From Anaeromyces robustus (lineage: Eukaryota > Neocallimastigomycota > Neocallimastigomycetes > Neocallimastigales > Neocallimastigaceae), in NCBI GenBank assembly GCA_002104895.1, contig MCFG01000222.1, positions 49,711 through 113,710 on the forward strand: a DNA stretch of 64,000 nucleotides. Direction: 5' to 3'. Under the pieces are notes generated by a model. That model was not told the DNA's origin, searched no databases, and saw only the letters and a list, made by a program, of their open reading frames with translations. The translations under genes were made by a program, and so were the position numbers. Positions 48,734 through 61,312 of this stretch are shown piece after piece (positions within the stretch are counted from its first letter, which is position 1; every line of letters starts with the position of its first letter).

Positions 48734-50538
48734 AATTTATTAAAAGTTTAAAAAGTTTTATATAATAATAATAATATAAAATGGCTGAAAAAATATTATG
48801 TAGAAATTTAAAAGTAAATTTGAAAGAAAAAAAAATTTTTTTTTTTTTTGAAAATTGTATATAGTTTTTTGATATATAATGAATAATAATAAATTATTTA
48901 ATTTGATATAAATTTGATATTTAATTTTTATAATTGGTTGATATAATTGATTATATTACAATATATGGATAAATATGTTTTATTATATTGAATATTGAAT
49001 ATTTAAAATATAAATAAAATTTATATTTAAATTTTATAATAAAAATTTTCATTGTAAACTTTAAGTAATAATGTATTGAAATTAATAATATCTTAAAAAC
49101 TAATATTTTTTTAAAAAAAAAATAATAATTATATTTACTTTTATTACATTTTATTGAAATTTCGAAATGAATGAATTATACATGTTCAGTGTATATAATG
49201 TTAATAAAAAAATTATTAGAATATTTAATTATAATATTTTATTATGAATTTTATTATTATTATTATTGGTACAAATTGAAATTTTAAAATATATTTTTAT
49301 TAATAATAAGGAAAAACTTAGAAAAAATACTTAAGAATTAAAAAGTATAAACTTTTTTTTTCTTTACTTATTTTTTATTGAAGAAAAAAAATTTTTATTA
49401 TAATAATAAAATAAAAAAAATAAATATTCTTTATATAATACATTTGAAATATTAAAAATTTTTATTTGATATATAATATATATAAATTATAGAGAAGAAA
49501 AGCAAATTTTTTTTCATCATATGATAAACTAAAATAAAATAACCTAATACTTATTCATTTAAAATATATTATAAGAAAAAGGAAAGGATTTTATATCTGT
49601 TTTAATGTTTAATTTTATCTTTTTGATATTTAATACTCCTTTCATTAAAATAAATACTAAAAATAAATTATTATCTCATATCTTATGACTGTTTTATTTG
49701 GTACTACTAAGAGGATTAAAATTAAAATATTAATTCAAAATAATTATTTAAATAAAAAAATGAAATTGTAATTGAAAAGATTTGTTATATTGGAACAAAT
49801 GTTGAATTGAAAGAAGATGATAACAACAAAAAAAAAGTTCATTAATCAATAAATCATTTTAAATAAATATAAAAAAATTATATAATATTTTATTTAAATA
49901 ATATTTTGTTTAAAAATTATGAATATTCTTATTTACAATCAATTTTTAAAATATTTGTAAAAATTATTATATTAATTTTTATTTAATTTTTTATATGCAA
50001 GTATATCTAAATTGATTATTTTTTTTTTAATATTATTAATAAAATAATATATAAATATATTTTTATTCGATATAAATTTTTTTTTATTATAGTTATTTTA
50101 AAAAGTTTTTTTGAGTATTAAATTTCTAAAACTTTTTTAGAAAAGATGAACATTTATGCATATACATATATATATAAATTAAATTTGAAAAAAAAAAACA
50201 ACTTATTTTTATTTTAAATTAATGTAGAAATTTCAAAAACAAAAAAAAAAAATTTTTTTTTCTTATTAAAATAATTAAAATTTTTATTATCAATTAATAA
50301 AAATGGTTTCCAATTATTTATAAAAGAATATAAATAAAATTAATTGAAAATATAATAACTTTAATTAAAAAAATAATTGAAAAAGTAGAATTGAAAAAAA
50401 AAAAAAAATAGCAAAAAAAACATAGTACTTAATTTTTTTTAATAATTTTTATCTTCTGATTTATTTTTTACTTTAAAATAAAAAATTAATATTTATAAAA
50501 AAATTGTTTAATTTTTTTTAATTATAAAAAAAATTTGA

Positions 50539-50569
<31 letters not shown>

Positions 50570-50710
50570 ATCGAGATTTCCAAGTTATTAACATATTAAA
50601 AATATATATTTTAATCTAAAATTAAAAATTTAAAAATTTTTTAAAAATTAATTGAAATATATACATTTATTTTAAAAAAATGAAAATAAAAATAATATAA
50701 CATTAATTAT

Positions 50711-50766
<56 letters not shown>

Positions 50767-52323
50767 TTGGTGGAATATTATTCAATTTTTATTTTTTTTT
50801 TTTTTTTTTTTATGTTTCAAAAATATTTTTTAAAAATATCGGATTTATATCCACTTTTTTTATTCAAGAAAAAAATTTTTTTTAAAAAAAAAAATAAATG
50901 TATATATTTCAATTAATTTTTAAAAAATTTTTAAATTTTTAATTTTAGATTAAAATATATATTTTTAATATGTTAATAACGTGGAAATCTCGATAAAAAA
51001 AAAAAAAAAAAACTATTCAAATTTTTTTTATAATTAAAAAAAATTAAACAATTTTTTTTTAAATATTAATTTTTTATTTTAAAGTAAAAAATAAATCAGA
51101 AGATAATAATTATTAAAAAAAATTAATTTTTTTTCTTTTTATCATTTTAATTAATTATAAAAAAGTTAATATTTATTATATTTAGTAATATTTTTATATA
51201 CTTTATTTTATTATATTTGTACTTACAACTTATTCTATTTTAGTATTTATTTTATTTTATATTATTTTATTTTGTTTTATTTTGTTTTATTTTTACTTTA
51301 AACTTTTTCTACATTAGTTTTTATTTTTATTTCAAATATATTTATTTACTTATTTAGTTGATTTAATAACAACTTATTCAAATTCTAATGGTTGTAGTGA
51401 TTTTGATAAAAATAATAATATAGATAATACATATAATTTAAAGAATTAAAGAATGAATATTATAAATATAATATATATATATATATTCTTCTTTTTAATT
51501 TATAATTTAAATTACTAATTTTGCTATTGTTGTTTATGATTATTATTGTTAAATATAAGTTAAATAAATAAACTAAATAAATAAACTATATATATGAAAA
51601 CTAAATTAAAAATTACATTGATAATTAACTTCATAACTATAATTATAATATAAATATGATAATTATATTTTTGAGATTTTGATTTTCATAAGAAAAATTC
51701 TTTATAATTTTTATTAATAAAAACAAATAAATTTTTGAAAAAAAAATAATTATCTCTACTTATATGTTGTTTATTAGTTATTTTTTTTTAGAAATAGTAT
51801 TCTATTTTTAATATATATATATATATATAGGATTATTCTTAGATTATTCTTCATATATATATATTTATTTCATTATTAAAATTAATAAAAAGATTATTTG
51901 TAAAGAATTTTTCATATAAATTATTAATAAAATTATTATAAATATTAGTAATATTAAGAAATTTAAAATTATTACTAAAATTATAAATATAATCAATGAT
52001 AAAGGTATTATAAAAATGATTAAATATATAACTAAAAAAAATGTTATATAATATATAACATTTTTTTTATTTATTTTTTATTAATATTATTATTAATACT
52101 ATATTGTTGCCATCAGAGTTTATGATATTTGTCGTCTGATTTTATTTTATTATTTATTTTTTATTTTTTTTTATTTTTATTTATGTTTATTTGTTTGTTT
52201 GTTTGTTTAACGCAATTACTCTTTTTTTAAAAAAAAACATATTATATTGATTAATAAATATAATGATAAAAATATAAATAAATAATAATAGAGTTTAAAC
52301 TTTTTTTTTACGTTTCTTGTTTC
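48734..52323. other. gene-free A+T-rich region
   Basis: No gene is seen in 3.6 kb. It contains a 0.7-kb foldback at 50430 and a terminator-like hairpin with flanking A/T runs at about 52033-52070 (core AAATGTTATATA). Local G+C-richer words (about 49555-49700) give no readable frame. Confidence 0.55.
50430..51124. repeat. large foldback (inverted repeat with ~245-bp arms)
   Basis: Left arm about 50430-50680 and right arm about 50881-51124 are reverse complements over nearly their whole length. Landmarks are ATCTTCTGATTTATTTTTTA against its complement near 51082-51105, TCGAGATTTCCA(A)G against C(G)TGGAAATCTCGA, and TGAAATATATACATTTATTT against its complement. The spacer of about 200 bp holds a TTTA array and T-runs. 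Arm divergence is mostly homopolymer length. Confidence 0.85.
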
Positions 52324-52690
52324 TCATTCACTATCGTCGTGTTTGAATTCATCAAAGATAATGGTTAAACCAACCATTAATGCCATATCGACATTTGGTA
52401 CAATTTCAAGAGAGTAAGATTCTTTATTGATGAAAAGAGACTTAGCTTCTAACATTTTGCATATTCTAGCAATTAATCTGTTTTTTTTTGTAACAAATAT
52501 CACAAGAACGAGAAATTAAAACGTCTTTTAACATAAGTTTTTCCTTACTGTTTGTAGTTTTATTAAAGAATTTAACAATTAATAATCTAAAGGAAAAGTA
52601 AATTAGACTTTTTAATAAAAGCAATCTTCTTATCGGTTCTTGAATCGTTAAGAGTTTGTTTAAATCTTAAAAAGAAGTATTCCTTTATGA
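52324..52690 (-). pseudogene. LURP-one-related (Tubby C-like) pseudogene
   Basis: Minus strand, in order: DKKIAFIKKSNLLFL and a stop, then FNKTTNSKEKLMLKDVLISR then SCDICYKKK, and after a frameshift RICKMLEAKSLFINKESYSL then EIVPNVDMALMVGLTIIFDE and FKHDDSE with a TGA at 52324-52326. The ending 'Y-S-L-E-I-x-P-x-V-D-x-A-L-M ... I-x-D-E' is the hallmark C-terminus of LURP-one-related/DUF567 proteins, a phospholipid-scramblase-like beta-barrel fold. At least one stop and one frameshift inactivate it. The upstream half is absent, cut at a palindrome (52682-52742). Confidence 0.65.
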
Positions 52691-52742
52691 TATTTATAAT
52701 AATCCTATTATTACCATAGGATTATTATAAATATCATAAAGG
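52682..52742. repeat. perfect 26-bp palindrome, 9-nt loop
   Basis: Arms 52682-52707 and 52717-52742 are exact reverse complements (core CCTTTATGATATTTATAATA). It lies where the LURP-one-like homology stops. Confidence 0.92.
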
Positions 52743-54549
52743 TATTTTCTGTCATGAATAGTGATTTATTTTTAATTGTATATTAATTTATTGAAATATT
52801 TCATAATTATTCCATATCTGTCACCTAAAATAACATATAAGATAGACCTCCATTATGAAAACAAATAGTTGAGTTGACAGAAGATTTAAAATTTATAGTA
52901 CTTGTCATATACCCACAAACAAACAATTAAATATAACTGATTTCTTATAAGTTTTTGCTCTATTTAACCACATACTACTTTCCAAGATGTGCTTAAATTG
53001 AGGAAACGAAAAGAAAAAAAAAAAAAAAAAAAAAAGAACTAAATCATAAGTGGGGAAATTTCAGTAAACTATACCCAAATTCAAAATATAAAAATAAAAA
53101 GCTCTGGGTGTTCCTGAGATACTTTAGTTGAAATTTTTTTAGGAACAAGTTCAACCGCTGGTCAACAAAAAACTAATAGAAATGAATCGGTTTTTCGAAA
53201 TCTATTGATACCTACTTTTATAATAAAATAAAATTATTCATACAAAAATCAATAATTAATCAAGATAAAATATAAGGATAACTAAGTTAGTCAAGAAATT
53301 GAATTTTAATATTGCTTAGATAATTTATTAGAAAAGGCAGTGAAATAATTAACTATTATTATTTAATATATTTAGTTAATGTAAAAAAATGTTTTATTAA
53401 AAATTTAACACTCAAAATATTTTAATAATTTCTGTTTTATAAAAAATTAACTTTATTTAAAATATCTTTATTAATAATAATTATAATAATCAATTTAGCT
53501 AAATATTTATAATAATAATTAATAATCTTTACAAGGATTTTAAGAATCGATTCTAAATAAAAGTAATTATACCTTTTTAAACAAAATATTATTTTAAATG
53601 AATATTACATAATTTTTATAATTAATACATATATTTTTATCAATTAAAATAATTATTAAAATCTATTTTAATATTATTCTAACCATTATTTTTAATAACT
53701 TTTAATTTTTATAATTCTAAGAAAATAATTATTATTTATATGACTAATTAAAAAAAGATTAATGAGTCAAAAAGATTTTCCATATTATTCATTTTCTAAA
53801 AATAATTATTTTTTAAAGATATAAAAATTAGTATTAAAATAATTAAATATTATTTAAAAGACTTATATTTAATATTTTTGTTTAATTTATATTATTACTT
53901 TTTAATTTTTGATAATTATTATATTTGCTATTTATTTATTTATATATTATTTATTTATATATTATTTATTTATATATTATTTATTTATTTATTTATTTGA
54001 TATATTTGATATATTTTAAATAAGTATAACAAAACTACTTCTAATTTGAATTTTGAATTCTTGAAGGATAATATTTCAACTCTCATTATAAAAATAAAAA
54101 ATATAAAAAATAACAAAGAAATTTATTAAGAATATTTAAAAAATGGAAAATTAAAATATAGACTAGTATAAATGATAAAATTAATAATACATTTATAAAA
54201 AATTTATATTTTATTTGAAAAAAAAAATAAAAATAAAAAAAAAAAAATTAAATTACATTTTATTAACTTTTTATTGTTGTAAATATCAAACATATTATCA
54301 ATGAAAGTAGTAGTAGTAAATTATAAATAATAATTCATGTGTTTCAATGTATGAAAAACATGACAAAATACAAAGTATGATTTATGATTTGAAATAAATT
54401 TCTTTTTGATTAAATAAATAATATTTATTGAAAAAAAAATTATAAATATAATTATATATATTTATATAAATTAGCAAAAGTAATAATGAATACAAAGAAA
54501 AAAATTCAAAAGGTACAAAGTACATTATTAAAATTAGATAAAGCATTTT

Positions 54550-54598
<49 letters not shown>

Positions 54599-55399
54599 TT
54601 TAAAACAAAAATAGAGATTGCATTTATTTTATAATAATAAAAATATTTATAAAATACAAAATACAAAATAAAAAATAAAAAATGCAAAAATAAACATAAA
54701 CATAAATAGAAATAGAAATAGAAATAGAAATAAAAAATATATTAATCAAACAGTTTTTAATAATTCAATTATACATTTCATAAATACTTTTATTATTATT
54801 AATTTTTTTTAATTTTTAATTTTCAATTTTTATATTTACAAATAATAAATAAATGAATGAATGATTAAATAATTAAATAAATAAATATATTAATTTTATA
54901 TAATTAATATATAATATAATATAATTTCATGCATATTAAATATATGAATATCTGTCAGAATAATATTTATTGTGTTTATCATAACATAATTAACTTATAT
55001 TATTTATATAAATAAATAACCCCTTAATATTATTGTATCAACCAATAGAAATAATATTTAATCTTTTATTAAATATAAATAGGAAATAAATTCTCTATTT
55101 ATTCTTTTGATAAAAAAGAAAGATAATATGTAGTAAATTATTATAAAATATAATAAAGTATCTTAACATAAAATAATAAATATTTATATATTAATTTTAA
55201 AAGATTAAGAGTCTCAACTCACTATAATTGAGCTTTATATAATTTAAGTATTAAATTATAAATATTATAAATGATAATTTTTTATAAATAAATATAAACT
55301 AACTCATATATATATATATACATATAAATGTTTAACTGAAGAACTAATTAATCAAAATCATTCAAAATAAAAATATTAATTACATAATAAAGTATATAA
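52743..55399. other. gene-free region with decayed G+C-richer patch
   Basis: About 52760-53210 is less A/T-rich, with protein-like fragments on the plus strand (NHKWGNFSKLYPNSKYKNKK then LWVFLRYF near 53044-53125) but no continuous frame. The rest is A/T tracts, TTTATATA repeats near 53930-53995 and a poly(A) run at about 54556-54597. No gene is supported. Confidence 0.4.
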
Positions 55400-56545
55400 G
55401 AATGTAAAAATTTTTGAAATTATATTTTTGTTTGAGCTGAATCTTGTCAACCAAACATTTATATCTAAGCTGAAATTATGTCAGCCAAAATTTTTTTTTG
55501 AACTGAAATTATGTCAGTCATATTAGTCATATTATTTTTTAAGATTAAGTCAGCCACATTTATTTGAGCTGAATTATATTCTTTAAGATTAAGTCAGCCA
55601 CATTTATTTGAACTGAATTATATTCCATTAAAATTATAATATTAATAATACTTTATTTCTAAATGATATTTTATTTTTACTTGAGCTGTTTATAAAAATT
55701 ATGTCAGCCAAGTATAAATAATTAGAAATAAATTAACCAATAGAGTAATTAATATAAATAAAACTAATAAAATAATAATATTAATTAAACAATATTATAT
55801 GTACATGAAATATTAAAATTAAATTATAACTAAAATATTTGTATAAATTTTCATATAAAATTAAATTTAAAATAATATAAATATATATGAAATAAATTCA
55901 CCAACAAACCAATCAAAAATTTTTTTAAATTAAGTAATATCTAAAATTAAATCTATTAATTAAATTAAAATATAATTAAATATAATTAAATATAATTAAA
56001 TATAATTAAATATAATTAAATATAATTAAATATAATTAACAAAATTAAAAAATCAAATAAACTAAAAATAATATAATGACCAATCAAATATAATTAATAA
56101 AGGTAAATACAATAAAAAAATAAAAAAAAAAAAAAAAAATAAAAAAACCAATCAAAATTTTGATGTTAGATAATATCTAAAGAATAATAATAACTACAAT
56201 AATAAAATAAATAAAGATTTATTTATATTAAACATAAATTAATAACAATAATAAGATAAATAAACATTTATTTATATTAAATTAAACATAATTAAATAAC
56301 AATAACAAATAATATCAATATAACTCCCCTGAATCAGAAATGTGACATAAACAATCTATAAATAATACCCTATAAAATAAAAAGGGGGATAACTAAAATA
56401 TTTATACTATGTATGAATAATAGTTGTAAATAATATTATTACATAATTTTTTTTCTTATAAATACAGTTTTTTTTTTCTCTATTTCCATTGTAAAAAAAA
56501 ACAACTACAATAATTAAATATTGAAAATATATTAAACAAAATAAA
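55400..56545 (+). other. leader/possible LTR of the copia-type element
   Basis: Degenerate tandem units at about 55435-55715 built on TGAGCTGAA, TTATGTCAGCCA and CATTTATT. An 11-bp AAATATAATTA array (about 55968-56038) follows, then TGTTAGATAATATCTAA at about 56164, which could be an LTR start. A TATA-like CCCTATAAAATAAAAAGGGG near 56368 and a pyrimidine-rich leader precede the gag ATG. No primer-binding site or second LTR is identified, so LTR limits are unsure. Confidence 0.4.
55968..56038. repeat. 11-bp AAATATAATTA tandem array
   Basis: Six to seven uninterrupted units. Confidence 0.9.
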
Positions 56546-57100
56546 ATGCCAAGGCCGAGAAATCAAAATCACACCATAAATATTGAAGAAGATAATAGTA
56601 CGAAAGGTATTACATTCAACTATTCAGAAAGCTTCAATAGAATAGTCGAATTATCTACCGACAATTATACTGAATGGAGAACAAACATAATGTACCTATT
56701 ATGTATTAATAATTTAGACAGATATGTAACAGAAGAAAAGGTAGTAAAATTAAGAAAAAGGGACATAAAAGAAAATTTAAATCAATACACTCAAGACAAA
56801 TTTGATGAATCTTTAGTCTATGAAAAATCTACCTCCGAAGATGATATAAAAAATGATATTTTAGTAAAATGGATAATAACTAACAGTTTAGGTGAAAAAA
56901 CAAAAAGTATAATTCAAAGTCAAAATAAAACTGCTTACCAAATCTGGAAATTACTAAATAAATCATTCACTCGTAGTTCAGAACACAAAAAAGCAGACTT
57001 AAAAGACAAAATTGACAATATGAGTGTAAAGGATTGTTAAAAAATAGATTACAACAACAATTTAAAAACACTAACACGAAAATTAAAAAAAATATTCTAA
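56546..57100 (+). pseudogene. Ty1/copia-type gag, truncated
   Basis: 164 codons from the ATG at 56546, a TAA at 57038, then the same frame continues (KIDYNNNLKTLTRKLKK) to a second stop at 57098. The frame has the copia gag pattern: LSTDNYTEWRTNIMYLL near residues 36-52, an acidic/helical middle, VKWIITNSLG, and TAYQIWKLLNKSFTR near 131-145. There is no zinc knuckle, protease, integrase or RT downstream, so the element is a 5' fragment. Gag would form the virus-like particle shell; this copy is inactive. Confidence 0.75.
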
Positions 57101-57695
57101 TAAAAATATATTTTGTTAAAATATATGTTTTATTAATTTTCTGAAAATTAAAAAATTTAAAATAATAACAATTACACCTTTCAAAATTTAAGAAATTTTG
57201 AAGTATTTTTATATTTTTTTTATAATTATATTTATTATATATTATACTAATTTATTTATATTTAATTTCTATTTATTTACGGACTATCTAACTAACTAAA
57301 CTTTATTATTTAATAAATTTATTTATTATTTCTAAAAATGGAAATTTTAAATTAACTATTTAAACTAAGACTAAATAATTTCAATTGAGTTCATTTATTA
57401 TTTATTTATTATTCTAATATTAATAATATATTTTATTATATATTTTAAATTTAAAAACAATGAAAAATTTTATAAATTAAAAGTGAAAAAATTAATATTT
57501 CACAAAATAAATTAATAATTTATTTTGTTTTGAACTTTATTTAATTGATTTAAATTATTGTTTCACAATAATTTTACAGAAATATTTTTTGTAATTCAGT
57601 TACTTGAAAAGTGGCTGAATTTAAAATTAAAGATATTATAATGTGGCGTATAATATCTTTACAATCTCTCTCTTTAAAGTCGAGCTCCTGCGAGA
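57101..57695. other. 3' flank of the chromovirus pol
   Basis: A/T-rich sequence that may include the element's 3' untranslated region or LTR. A GCTCCTGCGAGATTACAA stretch right after the pol stop is G+C-richer. No second LTR copy is recognisable in the window. Confidence 0.45.
57629..57660. repeat. 12-bp palindrome after pol
   Basis: Arms 57629-57640 and 57649-57660 (AAAGATATTATA) with an 8-nt ATGTGGCG loop, 36 bp downstream of the minus-strand pol stop. May be an RNA hairpin of the retroelement's 3' region. Confidence 0.8.
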
Positions 57696-60611
57696 TTACA
57701 ATTTTCTTGGTTCAATGTTAATAAAAACAGGTCGAGGCTTATGTCTAATATAATAGTCATTATTAAAGTCATCCTCTTCAGAACTCTTACCTTTTCTAGA
57801 TCTTTTAAGGTATTGTTGAATCAATTGCTTGTCTGTTACTTGGTCTTCTTTGATCCACGATTGATCTACTGGATCGTTACCTTTCCAGGACATAAGATAA
57901 TAAGTTTCACCTTTATAGGTCTTCATATCGATTATCTTATCCGGACTTTTATCGATTGAGTCAACAGTTAGATGTGTATTTCTTCTAGGTCTCAAAGATC
58001 TACCTTTAAATTCATTTTCGTGATATGGTTCTAAAAGAGAAACATGAAAGACAGGATGACAACGCATATCACTAGGAAGATCTAATTCGAAAGCGAGAGG
58101 ACTAACTTTTTTAGTAATAGTAAAAGGACCCATCATTTGATCTGCTAATTTTTTCTTGCTATTTTTTATATTGAGACCTTTGTATAACCACACTTGTTGA
58201 CCCACTTCAAAACTAGGAGCATTCAATCTTCTTTTGTCTGCATACTTTTTATAGGTTTTCTTAGCATTATTCAAGTTTTCTTTAAGGAGTTTAATATTAT
58301 TTTCAATATCAATGACTCTTTTTTCAGCGCTATTTGGATTATCAAAGGATGGAATTTCTGGAGAGAATTTAGGATTAAATCCATAATTGGAAAAGAAAGG
58401 TGATTGTTTAGTAGATTGGTGGATAGTATTATTATAAGAAAATTCAGCAAAAGGTAAAATATCCACCCAATTATTTTGTCTTTCGTTAATAAAGCATCGA
58501 AGATATTGTTCCAAGATTCCATTCACCCTCTCCGTTTGACCGTCAGTCTGAGGATGATTAGCAGTGGAAAGAGAATGATTAATATCAAGTAACTTACACA
58601 TTCTATTCCAAAATTCAGAAGTAAATTGGGAGCCTCTATCAGAAATAATGGAATCTGGAAAACCATGAAGACGGAATATATTGTTAATGAATGAATCAGC
58701 TGCGATTGAAGCAGTAGGCAGACAACGTAAAGGAATAAAATGAGCCATCTTAGTTAACCTATCGACTACAACCATAATAGTAGTCATTTCTCTTGATTTA
58801 GGAAGTTCAACTATGAAGTCCATTGAAATTTCCTTCCAAGGTCTTTCTGGAGTGGACAATGGGGAGAGTAATCCATAAGGTTTATGTTTTGGAACTTTTG
58901 ACTTGCAACAAATAAAACAAGACTTAATAAATTTTTTAATATCTTTTCTCATTTTAGGCCACCAAAAATTTCTAGAGATTAATTCGAATGTTTTCAAAAC
59001 ACCAAAATGACCTGCTGTTATCGAATCATGATGAATTTCAAGAATTTTGCCACGAAGATTATACGGAACGTAAATGAGATTATTAAATAACAAGAAACCA
59101 TCTCCGTCTAATTTTAAACAATCCATCTTTTTAAAGGGAGCATTCCCGTTCCTTCCTTCTAATATGAATTCTCTAGCTTTATTATAAAATTCGTCTGATT
59201 TTAAGTTTTTAAGTATAGAACTGACAATAGTTTTATCTTCAATGTTGCAAACACGAATAACACAACAAGAAGTAATTCTGTAAACATTAAAAAGATGATC
59301 ACTTCTACGAGATAAAATATCGGGTTTACCTGATTTCTTTCCTGCACGATAAATAAGTTCGAAATCAAATCGTGACAAGAATTCATTCCATCTAATTTGT
59401 CTTTGCGAAAGCATCTCAGGTTTTCTTGGGAATGTGAGATTTTTGTGATCAGTATAAATAATAAACCGTTGTCGAGCGCCTTCTAAGTAATGACGCCATT
59501 CTTCTAAAGCAGTCTTGATAGCAAGTAATTCTTTATCATAAATTGGGTAGTTTCTTTGAGCTTGATTGAGGCTTTTCGAAAGAAATGCAATGGGATGTAA
59601 CTTTCCATCGAATTCTTGAGAAAGAATTGCTCCAACAGCGAAATTACTTGCATCGGTTTCAACAATGAATTGTTGATTACTATCAGGGTGTTTTAAAATT
59701 GGAGCAGAGGTAAAGAGATTTTTTAAAGTATCAAAAGCATTTTGTTGTTCATCACTCCAATTATAAGGAACATTTTTTCTTGTAAGTTTGTGTAATGGAT
59801 TAGCAATTTTTGCAAAGTCTTTAATAAAAATACGGTAGTAATTGCATAATCCAATAAATGATTGTATCTCTTTGACATTTTTTGGAACAGGCCAATCTAA
59901 AACTGCTTTTACCTTTTCTTTATCCATTTCTAAACCACGTCTAGAAATTACATATCCAAGAAAGGTTGTTTCTTCTACATCAAATTCACACTTTTCCAAG
60001 TTTAAGTATAAATTATTTTCTAACAATTTAATTAATACCTTTGTTACATGAGTATGATGTTCTTTAATATTCTTAGAGTATATGAGGATATCATCAATAT
60101 AAGAGATTACGAATTCATCAAGATAATCACTTAAAACATCATTTATAAAATGTTGAAATGTAGCTGGAGCATTTTTTAACCCGAAAGGCATTACTAAATA
60201 TTCATAATGACCATAACGAGTACGAAATGCAGTTTTGAATTCATCTCCTTCTTTGATTCTTACTAAATTATATGCAGATTTTAAGTCTAATTTAGTAAAT
60301 ATTTTGGCTCCTTTGACTCTATCTAATAAGTCACTGATTAAAGGAAGAGGATATGAATTGCGGATGGTCATTTCATTAAGTTTTCTATAATCAACACACA
60401 AACGTAAAGAACCATCCTTTTTTTTAACGAAAAGAATAGGTGCTCCAGCAGGAGAAGTAGATTTTCTAATAAACCCTTTTTCTAAATTCTCTTTTAAATA
60501 TCTTTTTAATTCCTCTCTTTCAATTTCATTTAAAGAATATAGTGGTCCGTAAAACAAACTACTATTTTCTTTTAATTTTATTTCACAATCGTAATCACGA
60601 TGTGGAGGCAA
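57696..60611 (-). mobile_element. Ty3/gypsy chromovirus pol ORF (RT-RNaseH-integrase-chromodomain)
   Basis: 971 aa, uninterrupted. Reverse transcriptase: LDLKSAYN (D109), MPFGLKNAPATFQ and the YIDD box (171-174). RNase H: ETDAS (D320), E361, YTDH (D388). Integrase: zinc finger H528/H535-C565/C568 and catalytic D598, D658, E694 (DD35E). A C-terminal chromodomain follows (about 890-940: KIIDMKTYKGETYYLMSWKG and VDQSWIKEDQV), which marks the chromovirus lineage and directs integration to chromatin. The frame extends upstream of the ATG to about 60665 (NEQNCKKLPPHRDYDCEI), the usual protease-RT joint. Protease and gag are missing beyond it, so the copy is 5'-truncated or chimeric although its catalytic residues are all present. 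Confidence 0.93.
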
Positions 60612-60988
60612 TTTCTTACAATTTTGTTCATTGTAACGAATACTAGAAATTATAGAGTTGGCTTACTCGTTAAGCTCTAGAACTCTGCTCAGTATTCCTG
60701 GGTTCAATACACAGGAATGCCTTTTGTTAAAATTTATATTTTTATTTTTTACTATTTTATTATTTTATTTTTTTATTATTATTTTATTATATATTAATAT
60801 ATTATAAAGTGTATTAAATGATAATATTATTTTATTATAAAAAGGTTAATAGACCAATTAGATTTAGAATATAATAACTCATGAAAAATGTAATTAAAAT
60901 ATTTTGAAATAATGTTTATAAATATTCAAGAATTTTCTCATTTGAAAATTCGAGTTTTTATTAACAAAGAAATAATAAAATAAATAAA

Positions 60989-61150
60989 ATTATTTGATAC
61001 TAACCTGTTGTTTGTTTGTGTCCAATAATTCTTGTTTATTTTCTAATATTGAGGTGTTTTTAAGTTTATTAAGAATTATTATTGTTGGACTTCTGTTCTT
61101 TACAATAAAAACTCCTATAAAATTTTTTAAACACCTTAGTATCAAATAAT
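60989..61150. repeat. 15-bp inverted repeat around a 132-bp loop
   Basis: ATTATTTGATACTAA (60989-61003) and its exact complement (61136-61150). Confidence 0.8.
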
Positions 61151-61187
61151 CAAATATAAAATTTTTAAAGACTACTTAAGTAAGTCA

Positions 61188-61258
61188 GTAAAAATTTATA
61201 TTAAAGGAAAAGGACGCTGAAAAAATAGAAAAGTCCGTATACTAATATAAATTTTTAC
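61188..61258. repeat. perfect 16-bp palindrome with nested stem
   Basis: Arms 61188-61203 and 61243-61258 (GTAAAAATTTATATTA). A nested GGAC/GTCC stem lies inside. Confidence 0.85.
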
Positions 61259-61312
61259 CTTTTGGCGCTTAATAGTAATAAAAAATTTTATATAATAATT
61301 TTTATAAAACAA

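Larger units (their letters stand above)
60612..61312. other. truncation junction and spacer with palindromes
   Basis: G+C-richer sequence at about 60660-60722 has an internal TTCCTG/CAGGAA hairpin and a GGGTTCAATACA word recalling a Pol III B box, but no tRNA cloverleaf fits. The rest is A/T-rich spacer. Confidence 0.45.

Noticed and set aside
57741-60051. Plus-strand frames opposite the retroelement pol
   Set aside because: Antisense or frame-shifted shadows of an intact, fully homologous pol ORF.
60655-60725. Possible tRNA gene (GGCTTACTCGTTAAGC arm and GGGTTCAATACA word)
   Set aside because: D-arm-like and T-arm-like pieces exist, but no acceptor stem pairs and no anticodon stem fits. 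At best a tRNA-like relic.
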